A DNA stretch of 24,329 bases from Elstera litoralis (lineage in GTDB: Bacteria > Pseudomonadota > Alphaproteobacteria > Elsterales > Elsteraceae), in assembly GCF_000963705.1 (NCBI RefSeq), contig NZ_LAJY01000014.1:1-24329 (forward strand), given 5' to 3'. The number at the start of each line of letters is the position of its first letter. The first letter of the stretch is position 1. Below the pieces are notes generated by a model that saw nothing but the letters and a program-made list of their open reading frames with translations, did no database searches and was not told the DNA's origin. This document shows positions 15,535-23,803 of the stretch, piece by piece. A program made the translations under genes and the position numbers.

Positions 15535-17286
15535 TCACGCTTCCGCCGAACCGTGCCATTCTGCTTTTCCTTTCACCTCCACAATCCGCCCGTCTTCCAC
15601 CGTAAACACCTGATCGGCGTGGCGGATGGTGGTTAGCCTATGAGCAATCACCAGAGTGGTGCGGCCCACGGCGATGGTCTCCAGGCTGCGCTGAATGGCG
15701 GCCTCCGTCTCATTGTCGACGGCGGAGGTTGCTTCGTCGAGCACCAGGATCGGCGCGTCTTTTAGAATGGCGCGGGCGAGGGAAAGGCGTTGGCGCTGCC
15801 CGCCCGAGAGCTTCTGGCCGCGCTCGCCGACCAAAGTATCGTAGCCCTGCGGCAGGCCGAGGATGAACTCATGAGCTTCGGCGAGCCGGGCGGCGCGTTC
15901 GATGTCGCCTTGCGTTGGCCACCCCGCGCGCCCGACCGCGCCATAGGCGATATTCTCACCGACCGTGCCGTCAAACAAAAACACATCCTGGCTGACGAAG
16001 CTGATCGCCCGGCGTAAATCGCGGATGCGTAAGGAGGAGATCGGCTGGCCGTCGAGCAGCACTTGCCCCTGGCTCGGCTCATAAAAGCGCATCAGCAGCT
16101 TCGCCAGCGTGCTTTTCCCCGATCCCGTCGTGCCGATGAAGGCCGCGACCGTGCCCGCCGGAATATGCGCCGACACCGCCTCCAGCACCCGCTCGCGCCC
16201 GGCATAAGCGAAGGAAACCGCGTCGAAGCGCACGTCGCCCTTTACATCGGCAAGCGCCAGCGGCGTGCCGTGATCGTCCGCCGGGGCTTGTGTGTCGAGC
16301 AAATCCAGCACGCGGCGGGTGGAGGCCATCGCGCGCTGATAGAGATCGACCGTCGCGCCCATTTCCGTCAGCGGCCACAGCAGGCGTTGTGAGAGGAAAA
16401 TCAGCACCGAATAGGCCCCGACCGCGAGCTTATCCTCCAGCGTCAGCCAACCGCCGTAGACCAGCGTCACCATGAAGCCGGAGAGCACCGCCATGCGCAC
16501 GACCGGAATGAAGGCTGACGATAGCTTGATCGCTTCGCCATTGGCCGCGCGGTAATTCTGGCTGTCCGCGCCTAAGGCTTCGGACTCGCGCACTTCCGCC
16601 GTATAGCTTTTGATCGTGGCGATGCCGGTCAGGCTATTGGCGAGGCGGGCGGAAATCAGCCCGGCTTTCTCGCGCACCTCGGCATAAAGCGGCTCGGCGC
16701 GGCCCTGAAACCAGATGCTGCCGATAATAATCACCGGCATCGGCAGCATCGAGAGCAGCGCAATCGTCGGCTGCAATAGGAAGAAGACGATCCCGACGCC
16801 CAGGCATCCCGTGGTGATTTGCAGAATCTGGTTGGCGCCGTTATCGAGAAACCGTTCGAGCTGATTGATGTCGTCGTTCAAAATCGACACCAGGGAGCCG
16901 GTGGAGCGGTCCTCGAAAAACCCCATGTCGAGTTTCTGGACGTGGGCGAAAGCATCCAGCCGCAACTCGTGCTGCATGGTCTGCGCCAGCCGCCGCCACG
17001 CCAGTTGGTAGAGATATTGAAACAGCGACTCGCCGCCCCAGACCAGCAGGGTTAGCACGCCGAGCAGCCCAACCTGCAACACCGGGTCGGGCAACCCCAG
17101 CGAGGCGAGGAAGGATTGATCGCGCCGCACGACCACATCGACCGCCGCCCCGATGAGGATTTCCGGCGCAAGATCGCAGAGCTTGTTCATGATCGAACAG
17201 AAAATCGCCCAGCGCATCTGCGGGCGATACCGGAAGCCGTAGCGGTAGAGGCGGCGCAGGGGGGCACGCGGATCGAGTAAGCTCAT
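15535..17286 (-). CDS. ABC exporter, fused permease-ATPase (MsbA/ABCB-like)
   Basis: This 583-residue half-transporter is expected to homodimerise in the inner membrane. An N-terminal six-helix domain (about 25-310) precedes the ATPase domain. The ATPase has Walker A IGTTGSGKSTLAKLL, Q-loop SFVSQDVFLFDGTVGENIAYG cut short at the usual Gln, signature LSGGQRQRLSLARAI, Walker B ILVLDEATSAVDNETE and His-loop LVIAHRLTTIRHAD. All catalytic residues are intact. The substrate is not evident: lipid, peptide or drug export are all possible for this family. The gene follows the CDGSH gene on the same strand with a 66-base gap, so co-transcription is possible. Confidence 0.92.
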   Translation of the reverse strand: MSLLDPRAPLRRLYRYGFRYRPQMRWAIFCSIMNKLCDLAPEILIGAAVDVVVRRDQSFLASLGLPDPVLQVGLLGVLTLLVWGGESLFQYLYQLAWRRLAQTMQHELRLDAFAHVQKLDMGFFEDRSTGSLVSILNDDINQLERFLDNGANQILQITTGCLGVGIVFFLLQPTIALLSMLPMPVIIIGSIWFQGRAEPLYAEVREKAGLISARLANSLTGIATIKSYTAEVRESEALGADSQNYRAANGEAIKLSSAFIPVVRMAVLSGFMVTLVYGGWLTLEDKLAVGAYSVLIFLSQRLLWPLTEMGATVDLYQRAMASTRRVLDLLDTQAPADDHGTPLALADVKGDVRFDAVSFAYAGRERVLEAVSAHIPAGTVAAFIGTTGSGKSTLAKLLMRFYEPSQGQVLLDGQPISSLRIRDLRRAISFVSQDVFLFDGTVGENIAYGAVGRAGWPTQGDIERAARLAEAHEFILGLPQGYDTLVGERGQKLSGGQRQRLSLARAILKDAPILVLDEATSAVDNETEAAIQRSLETIAVGRTTLVIAHRLTTIRHADQVFTVEDGRIVEVKGKAEWHGSAEA

Positions 17287-17352
17287 CGGGGCACTCAGGT
17301 TCGAGCCGAAAACAAGGCCAGACCCTACCCGGAACCCCGTTAACCTGTCGCC

Positions 17353-17586
17353 CTATAAATCGAGATGGCTTCCATCGCAGAAAGGCGGCTTTTTGGTCGC
17401 TTTGCAGCCGCAGAACCGCACCGGCATATCGGCGCTGGGTTTAAATTGTAACGGCTCGACCCCTGTTCCGGCGTGGGATCCGTCACAAAATGGTTGCTTG
17501 GCGCTCCGGCCGCATTTGCACCACCAGTAGGTTTCCCCGGCTTTCAGGGCGACTGTGATGGGTTCTTTCAGAGGAGAGGCAGACAC
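17353..17586 (-). CDS. Dual-CDGSH iron-sulfur protein
   Basis: This 77-residue protein has two complete CDGSH iron-sulfur sites: CKCGRSAKQPFCDGSH (about residues 23-38) and CGCKATKKPPFCDGSH (about 59-74). Each provides three Cys and one His for a [2Fe-2S] cluster (C-x-C-x2-(S/T)-x3-P-x-C-D-G-x2-H pattern). Tandem single-chain CDGSH proteins correspond to the MitoNEET-related type with two motifs per chain (like human CISD3) and probably handle electron or cluster transfer. There is no signal or membrane anchor. It is divergent from thyX and upstream of the ABC exporter on the same strand. Confidence 0.93.
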   Translation of the reverse strand: MSASPLKEPITVALKAGETYWWCKCGRSAKQPFCDGSHAGTGVEPLQFKPSADMPVRFCGCKATKKPPFCDGSHLDL

Positions 17587-17730
17587 TGGGGGAACCTCGT
17601 GTCGAAATGAATAGGAATTGAAACGTTAGTCTAGTCGGGCCTCCCTTGCAGCCCCTCTTTCCCCGCGCTACCGTGCCGTCTATGTGTTTCGGCGCGCCGC
17701 GCGCCCCGATAAGTCTAAAGGTAGTTTGAT

Positions 17731-18669
17731 ATGCCGCTGTCAGAGGCCCAACAGGCCGAGATTGAAACCGCCCGCGCGGCCCGCTTCGAAACCCGTCGGG
17801 CCACGGTCCCCGCGCTCGAAGAAATGCTGTTCACGGCCCTGCCGGTGCTGGATCACGGGTTCGTGCGCGTCATCGATTATATGGGCGATGATGCCGCCGT
17901 GGTGCAGGCCGCCCGCGTTTCCTATGGCCGGGGCACGCGCAAGGTTTCGGAAGATAAGGCGCTGATTAAGTACCTGATGCGCCATCGCCATTCGACGCCG
18001 TTCGAAATGTGCGAGATCAAATATCACGTCAAACTGCCGATCTTCGTCGCCCGCCAGTGGATCCGGCATCGCACCGCCAATGTGAACGAGATTTCGGCGC
18101 GCTACTCGATCCTCGACAAGGAATTCTACCTGCCGCGCCCGGAAGATCTGGCGGCGCAATCCTCCGTTAATAGGCAGGGGCGCGGCGATATACTGGAGGC
18201 CGAGCAAGCCTCAATGGTGCTCGATCTACTGCGCGACGATGCCGAGCGCACCTACCGCAATTACGCCTGGATGCTGAACGAGGAAGACGCCGAAGATCAC
18301 GACGCAGACCGCCCCGGCCTTGCCCGTGAGCTTGCCCGCATGAACCTCACGCTCAATACTTATACCCAATGGTATTGGAAGACCGACCTGCACAATCTGC
18401 TGCATTTCCTGTCGTTGCGCGCCGATGCCCACGCCCAATATGAAATCCGCGTTTATGCGGAAGCGATGCTGGAAAGCGTGAAGGCTTGGGTTCCCGGCTG
18501 CTACGAGGCCTTCTGCGACTATCGCCTGGGGGCCGTGTCGCTTTCGGCCGGGATGCTGTCCGTCGTAAAACGCCTCCTGGCAGGCGAGGCCGTGACCCAG
18601 GAAACCAGCGGCCTCGGCAAGCGCGAATGGACCGAGTTAATGCTCTCCCTCGACCGACCGGGGGCCTAG
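17731..18669 (+). CDS. thyX: FAD-dependent thymidylate synthase
   Basis: It makes dTMP from dUMP using methylenetetrahydrofolate, FAD and NADPH, independently of ThyA. The ThyX signature RHR-x7-S is present as RHRTANVNEIS (residues 112-122). Upstream RHRHSTPFEMCEIKYHVKLP and downstream NLLHFLSLRADAHAQYEIR are family blocks. At 312 residues it is longer than the approximately 230-residue bacterial average but typical of alphaproteobacterial members, which have N- and C-terminal extensions. A DUF3293 gene starts 3 bases after the stop, so they form an operon. The thymidine-degrading deoA lies elsewhere in the window. Confidence 0.96.
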   Translation: MPLSEAQQAEIETARAARFETRRATVPALEEMLFTALPVLDHGFVRVIDYMGDDAAVVQAARVSYGRGTRKVSEDKALIKYLMRHRHSTPFEMCEIKYHVKLPIFVARQWIRHRTANVNEISARYSILDKEFYLPRPEDLAAQSSVNRQGRGDILEAEQASMVLDLLRDDAERTYRNYAWMLNEEDAEDHDADRPGLARELARMNLTLNTYTQWYWKTDLHNLLHFLSLRADAHAQYEIRVYAEAMLESVKAWVPGCYEAFCDYRLGAVSLSAGMLSVVKRLLAGEAVTQETSGLGKREWTELMLSLDRPGA

Positions 18670-18672
18670 CGG

Positions 18673-19144
18673 ATGGCAACGCCGCTGCCCGAACCGCTTC
18701 ACGCCGCCTGGACCGCGACGCGCTATATGTTTGCCGCGCGCGGGGTGCTGTATGAGGCGCGAATCGGGCAGGTTAGCGCCGCGATTAGCAAGTTTTTGAC
18801 GGAACAGAATGCCCCCGCCGGAATTTTCCTGTCGGCCTTCAACCCCGGTTTACCGGCATCGGGCGAGGCGCTGACCGAGATGTATCCGCTGCTAAAGCCG
18901 GAAGAAAAACGCCGCGCTGCTGGAGCATCTTTGGGGCCTGCTCGGCACTTCCGGCGCGCGCTGGTTTCCCCATGTCGGCCTACCCGATAGTTCCGATTGG
19001 CCGCCGGAGGAAGGGGCCTTCATTCTCGAAGACCCAGGGTTCGACCCGCAGCGCCTCGCCCGCAGTTTCCGGCAGCGCGCCTATATCCGCGTTGCGCGCA
19101 ATCAGCCCGCAACGTTGGAGTTGGTGGTTCCGGCAACGGTCTAA
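18673..19144 (+). CDS. DUF3293 family protein, frameshifted (likely sequence error)
   Basis: This is a small protein of unknown function, about 156 residues after correction, recognised as DUF3293. It has an N-terminal AAWTATRYMF-like start, FLSAFNPGLPASGEAL in the middle, and a C-terminal WPPEEGAFILEDPGFDP followed by LARSFRQRAYIRV. The frame breaks after YPLLKPEE: the A5 run at 18905-18909 read as A4 gives EENAALLEHLWGLLGTSGAR, continuous to TAA 19142-19144. The whole C-terminal half is conserved beyond the break, which favours a sequence error. The start lies 3 bases after the thyX stop, so it is co-transcribed with thyX. Confidence 0.8.
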
Positions 19145-19168
19145 TTTTCCAAGGTAAGGAGTAGCCCT

Positions 19169-20293
19169 ATGGCCCCCGTTTCGGCCTTTATCGATTCCAA
19201 TTTTCACGGCGGCGCGATTACGGTCGTTTCTACCGACGATGTGCGGGCGCTCGAGTTGCGCTTGCGGCCCGACAATGCCTCGGAATTTGCCCAATGGTTC
19301 TATTTCCGCGTCCACGCGCCGCGCGGGGTTGAGCAGGTCTTGCACATTCGCGGCGTCGAAACCGCCGCCTTCCCGAAAGGCTGGCCCGATTACCGCGCCT
19401 GCGTCTCGGCGGATGGCGAGGATTGGCGGCGCACGGAAACCAGCTTCGACGGCTCGACGCTGACCATCCGCCACACGCCGACGACCGACGTAACCGCCTA
19501 CGCCTATTTCGCCCCCTATTCCGCCGAAGATACACAGCGCCTCATCGGGCGCGCGGCGCGCGACCCGCGCGTGTCGGTCGATATTCTGGGAATGTCGCTG
19601 GAAAATGCGCCGATTCACCGGCTTGTGGTGAAAGACCCGACCAATAAGGGCGGCCGTCCGCCGCTGTGGCTGGTCTCGCGCCAGCACCCCGGCGAAACCA
19701 TGAGCGGTTTTTTCCTCGAAGGTTTCCTTGGCCGCCTGCTCGATCCCACCGATAGCGCCGCCCGCGCGCTGCTGGCCGCCGTCGATGTCCATATCGTCCC
19801 CGATATCAACCCGGACGGCTCGCGCCGGGGCAATCTGCGCACTAATTTTGCGGGGGCAAACCTCAACCGCGAGTGGGACCGCGCCACGCCGGAGTATGCC
19901 CCGGAAGTACTCGCCGTGCGCACCGCCCTGGAAGCGACGGGCGCGTCCCAGCTTCTCGATCTACACGGCGATGAAGCGCTGCCCTACGTCCATTTCATCC
20001 CCGCCGATATGCCCGCGCCGCTGCTGGAGCGCCGCGCGAAGTTCGAAGGCGCGCTTCTGGTCGCTAGCAGCGATTTTCAGACCGAGCATAGCTCCACCCT
20101 CGGCGGCCCGAACAATCCGCGCCTGCTCTCCCATTGGGCGACGCGCAATCTCGATTGCCTCGCGCTCACTCTGGAACAGCCGTTCAAGGATAATGCCCTG
20201 CGGCCCGACCCGATCTACGGCTGGTCCCCCGCCCGCGCCCGCCGCTTGGGCGTCGATATGATTTCGGCTTGCTACGTCGATCTGGTGAAATAG
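19169..20293 (+). CDS. M14-family zinc carboxypeptidase (cytosolic carboxypeptidase-like)
   Basis: This 374-residue metallopeptidase has no signal peptide. An N-terminal beta-sandwich (about 1-120, with NASEFAQWFYFRVHAPRG) precedes the M14 catalytic domain, the layout of the cytosolic carboxypeptidase (M14D) subfamily. Zinc ligands are His173 and Glu176 in RQHPGET and His266 in DLHGDE. The substrate-binding NLNREW (about 231-236) and the catalytic Glu336 in LTLEQPF are also present, so it should be active on C-terminal residues of peptides or proteins. The bacterial substrate is unknown. AAGGAG precedes the start. It ends at a strong hairpin shared with the convergent TSUP gene. Confidence 0.9.
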   Translation: MAPVSAFIDSNFHGGAITVVSTDDVRALELRLRPDNASEFAQWFYFRVHAPRGVEQVLHIRGVETAAFPKGWPDYRACVSADGEDWRRTETSFDGSTLTIRHTPTTDVTAYAYFAPYSAEDTQRLIGRAARDPRVSVDILGMSLENAPIHRLVVKDPTNKGGRPPLWLVSRQHPGETMSGFFLEGFLGRLLDPTDSAARALLAAVDVHIVPDINPDGSRRGNLRTNFAGANLNREWDRATPEYAPEVLAVRTALEATGASQLLDLHGDEALPYVHFIPADMPAPLLERRAKFEGALLVASSDFQTEHSSTLGGPNNPRLLSHWATRNLDCLALTLEQPFKDNALRPDPIYGWSPARARRLGVDMISACYVDLVK

Positions 20294-20301
20294 ATATTGG
20301 A

Positions 20302-20322
20302 GGGGGAGCCCAAGGCTCCCCC
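20302..20322. terminator. Bidirectional terminator between the M14 and TSUP genes
   Basis: GGGGGAGCC (20302-20310), loop CAA and GGCTCCCCC (20314-20322) form a perfect 9-bp stem flanked by short T (plus) and A (minus) tracts. It sits between two convergent stop codons (20291-20293 and 20325-20327). Confidence 0.75.
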
Positions 20323-20324
20323 CT

Positions 20325-21154
20325 TTATCCGAATAGCCCGCGCCAAACCGCAAGGCCCATCCGGCTCAACGGATGCTCGGGGTCTTGCGCCAAGAGCCGC
20401 GCCGTGATCGCCAGCGACATAATTACCAACATGGGCCGCACCAGCTTCGCGCCTTTCGAGAGCACCAGTTTCGCGCCGAAGCGCGCGCCGATGAACTGCC
20501 CCGCCGCCAGAATCACCCCAAGCCCCCACAGTACATGCCCGCCCGCAGCCAACACGAGGAAGGCCGCGACATTGCTGGTAAAATTCACGATCTTGGCGTG
20601 CCCCGTCGCCCGGCGCAGCGTATAGCCCGCCAAGGTCACGTAAGCCAGCGCCCAAAAAGAGCCCGCGCCGGGGCCGAAAAACCCATCGTAAAATCCAAGG
20701 CCGATCCCGAAGATCAGCGCAAAAGCAACCTCGCCCAAAACGCCGATGGGTTTCGAACGCCCCCGGCATTCTTCGCCAGCAGCATATAGAGCGCGATGGC
20801 GATCAGCAGAAACGGGATTAGGTCGCGCAAAATCCCCGCATCAATCACCTGGAGCGTCAGCGCACCCAAGACCGAGCCGATGAAGGTGGCGGCGATAATC
20901 CCCATCATCGGGCGCACCTGCACTTCGCCGCGCCGGATAAACGTCATGCTCGCCGAAAAGCTGCCAAAACACGCGCCCAGCTTCGACGTGCCGAACACCT
21001 GCGCGGGCGTCAGCCCCACCGCGAACAGCACCGGAATGACCAGCAGCCCGCCACCGCCCGCAATCGAATCGACGAACCCGGCCAGCATGGCGAGAAAAAA
21101 TAAGGCCAGCAGGACGGTCGGGGCCAAGCCGTCCAGCGTTAAAAGTTCGAGCAT
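20325..21154 (-). CDS. TSUP-family (TauE/SafE) membrane permease, frameshifted (likely sequence error)
   Basis: This is an integral membrane protein of about 276 residues after correction, of the sulfite-exporter TauE/SafE (TSUP) family. The two family repeats are seen: N-terminal LAGFVDSIAGGGGLLVIPVL with FGTSKLGACFGS, and C-terminal GFYDGFFGPGAGSFWALAY with HAKIVNFTSN. The frame breaks between them: LLAKNAGG continues in another frame as RSKPIGVLGEVAFALIF. Reading the C5 run at 20760-20764 as C6 joins them. I chose the start at 21154 (preceded by GAAGG); a longer reading begins inside intergenic hairpins. The substrate, probably a small sulfur-containing anion, is not determinable. Confidence 0.86.
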
Positions 21155-21171
21155 TCTTCTATCCTTCGGGA

Positions 21172-21278
21172 AGAAGGTCAGGGGCTTTGCCCCCGGCACT
21201 CCCAACCAAGGGACTTGTCCCTTGGTAATCCCGTTTAATGTCCTGATTTAACCGGAGCAGGGGCAGAGCCCCTGCCCC
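21172..21278. repeat. Cluster of intergenic hairpins (REP-like)
   Basis: Three perfect hairpins lie in about 100 bases: GGGGC/GCCCC (21181-21193, loop TTT), CCAAGGGA/TCCCTTGG (21206-21225, loop CTTG) and GCAGGGGC/GCCCCTGC (21257-21275, loop AGA). The last directly follows the aminopeptidase stop and may end that transcript. The phrase pattern resembles a repeat family seen between genes in Rhodospirillales. Confidence 0.5.
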
Positions 21279-23290
21279 TTAAAGCGGTGCCGTTGCCGCT
21301 TCCAGCCACACCGCCGTTTCAGCATCGACGCGCGGCAGCATGCGGCCCCGCACTTCGGCGTGGTAACTGTCGATCCAAGCGCGTTCCGCCGGGGTGAGCA
21401 GGTCGGTATCGATCAAATTGCGGTCCCAAGGCGCGAAGGTGAGGGTTTCAAAGCCCATAATCTCGCGCTCGGCCCCGGCCAGATCGATCTTGCGGACGAT
21501 CACGAGGTTTTCGCAGCGAATGCCATAGGCCCCCGGCTTGTAATAGCCCGGCTCGTTGGAGAGGATCATCCCCGGCATCAACGCCGCCGCCGTCCCGGCT
21601 TTCGAGATGCTCTGCGGCCCCTCGTGGACGGAGAGATAGGAGCCGACGCCGTGGCCGGTGCCGTGATCGTAATCCAGCCCATCGGCCCAGAGGAACTGCC
21701 GCGCCATCGCGTCGATATGCCCGCCGGTCGTGCCCGTGGGAAAACGCAGAGTGGCGATGGCGATATGCCCCTTCAGCACCAGCGTGTAGTGACGGCGCAT
21801 CGCGGCGGTCGGCGTGCCGATGGCGAGGGTTCGAGTGATATCAGTGGTGCCGTCCTCATACTGGCCGCCACTATCGATGAGATAGATTTCCCCCGGCGTC
21901 AGTTTCCGCTGCGCTTCCGGCGTCGGGCGATAATGCGGCAAGGCGGCATTCGGCCCAGCCGCAGAAATCGACCCGAAGCTGAGCCCGCGCAACACACCCG
22001 TTTCGCGGCGAAACGCTTCCAGCCGGTCGGCGGCGGCGATTTCGGTGAGCGTGCCCGATAGGGCTTCCTGGCTGACCCAGGCAAGGAAACGGATCACCGC
22101 CGCCCCGTCGCGCAAATGCGCTTCCCGCGTGCCGTCCAACTCCGCCTCGGTTTTGCAGGCGCGGGGAAGGGCGACAGGATCGGCTCCGCGCACGACTGTT
22201 GCGCCGGTCTTGGTGAGGGTTTCGGCGATGCCCCAGGCGCAGGCGGCGGCGTTCAGCAGCACGCGTTCGCCCTTGAACTCACGCAAGGCTTCGACAAATT
22301 CGAGCGGATCGCGCACGCGCACGGCATTGCCCAAATGCGCCGCCACATCGGGCAGCAGCTTGCGGCTGTCGATGAACCAATCGACGGTGCCATCGGCGCG
22401 GGCGAGGGCAAAGCTTTGCGCGACGGGCTTATTCGGAACATCGGCCCCGCGAATATTCAGCAGCCAAGCGATGCTTTCCGGCGTCGTCATCACCGTCGCC
22501 GCCACTTTCTGCTTCTGCAAATCGCCCGCGAGCGCGCTGCGTTTGTCGGCAGACGACCGGCCCGCGCGGGCGTCGGGATGAATGCGCACCGGCCCCAGCG
22601 GCACCGGCGGTTGCGCGTCGCCCCAGACCATATCGATGGGATTGGGTTCGACCGGCACTAGCGTTACGCCCGCCTCCGCCAGACTATCGGCGAGCTTTTC
22701 GATCATATCGAGCGAATGCAGCCACGGATCGAAGGCAATGCGCTGCCCGGTTTTCGCCGCCGCTTGCAGCCACTCGCTCGGCGGCATTTGCGTGAGGTGG
22801 CATTGTTCGAAAACGGCAGTATCGGTTTGGTCGCGCGCCTGTTCGGTATAGCGGCCATCGACGAACAGCGCCGCGCGGTCGGTGAGCACCACGCAATTCC
22901 GGCGGACCCGGTAAAGCCGGTCAGCCACGGCAGCCGTTCGGCATGGGGCGCGAGCGAATCGCCCTGATGCTCGTCGGCGCGGGGAATGAGGAAACCGTCG
23001 ATGCCGGTTTGCGCCATCAGCGCGCGCAAGGCGGGCACCCGCGCGGCCAGTGGTAGGGGCGACGGCAGGCTGGCACGCGTGTCGGCCTTCAGCGCCGCCA
23101 ACTGCGCGACCAGCGCCGGGGAAGGATTATCGACCACGAGGCGCGGCCAGTCGGTATCGGACACATCCACCGAAGCACTGGCGAGCCCCGCCACCAGCGC
23201 CTTCACGCTGCCGACATCCGGCCCGCCCTGCTTCGCCAGCAGCCCCGCCAACGCCTCATCGCCCTGATACACTGCCCGACACTCCGACAC
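21279..23290 (-). CDS. pepP: Xaa-Pro aminopeptidase (M24B), frameshifted (likely sequence error)
   Basis: It removes N-terminal residues preceding proline. Corrected length is about 670 residues, the long three-domain form (two creatinase-like N-domains plus a pita-bread catalytic domain) common in alphaproteobacteria. Metal ligands are visible: both Asp in YLIDSGGQYEDGTTDITRT, His in TGHGVGSYLSVHEGP, Glu in LSNEPGYYKPG and Glu in YGIRCENLVIV. The frame breaks in domain 1: LPWLTGFTGSAG continues in another frame as NCVVLTDRAALFVDGRYTEQ. One missing base at CC 22899-22900 explains it. I prefer the GTG start at 23290 (GGGAGA 6 bases upstream) to an ATG at 23398 that overlaps the divergent gene. 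The symbol is by family only. Confidence 0.87.
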
Positions 23291-23413
23291 CGCGTTTCTC
23301 CCGGAAAGGATTTTTCGTCGCGGAGAGGCTAGAGCGGTTTTGCGCGAAACGGAAGCGTTGACGTTGCAAGGATGAACGCGGAAAATGTGCCCAATCACTC
23401 TGGGAGAGCCAGC

Positions 23414-23680
23414 ATGGAAATCGCCGTAGACGCTGAGACCGCGCGCGCCGTGCGTCGGCTGGCGATTCTTCGCAAGGAAACGCTGGAACAGGCGATCAGC
23501 GGAGCCATCCGCGAAGCGCTCGCCCGCACCGAGCCAACCGTACCGGACAGACCATTAACCGCAGCACAGCAAGCGACCATTGCCCAAATATTAGCCCAGG
23601 TGAAGGCGCTTCCGCCGTTGGACGGAGCGGGAGATGACCCCACCGCCTTCCTCTATGACCAGAACGGCCTGCCGCACTGA
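23414..23680 (+). CDS. VapB-like antitoxin, apparently without an intact toxin gene
   Basis: This 88-residue protein starts with a short DNA-binding segment MEIAVDAETARAVRRLAILR, then KETLEQAISGAIREALART. It ends in FLYDQNGLPH, the kind of tail common in Rv0623/VapB-type antitoxins. I chose ATG 23414 because GGGAG precedes it by 7 bases and the N-terminus fits the family; an upstream ATG (23372) would add 14 unrelated residues. A PIN-domain (VapC) gene is expected immediately downstream. Instead ATG GTC GTG TCC TCA TAA follows at 23684-23701, which looks like the first codons of a toxin gene and then unrelated sequence. Confidence 0.75.
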   Translation: MEIAVDAETARAVRRLAILRKETLEQAISGAIREALARTEPTVPDRPLTAAQQATIAQILAQVKALPPLDGAGDDPTAFLYDQNGLPH

Positions 23681-23781
23681 TCGATGGTCGTGTCCTCATA
23701 AATTGAATGACTCAAAATGTTGGAAACCGAACCACAACCAAGAGAAGAAGACGTTCTGCGTTAGCCCTTGAGAGTAGCGTT

Positions 23782-23787
23782 TATAAT
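23782..23787 (+). promoter_or_regulatory. Candidate -10 element upstream of the TIR gene
   Basis: A perfect TATAAT lies 16 bases before the ATG at 23804, so the leader would be very short. No convincing -35 is seen (TTAGCC at 23761 is a weak match with a short spacer). Confidence 0.35.
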
Positions 23788-23803
23788 CGTTAGAATAGGC
23801 TGC

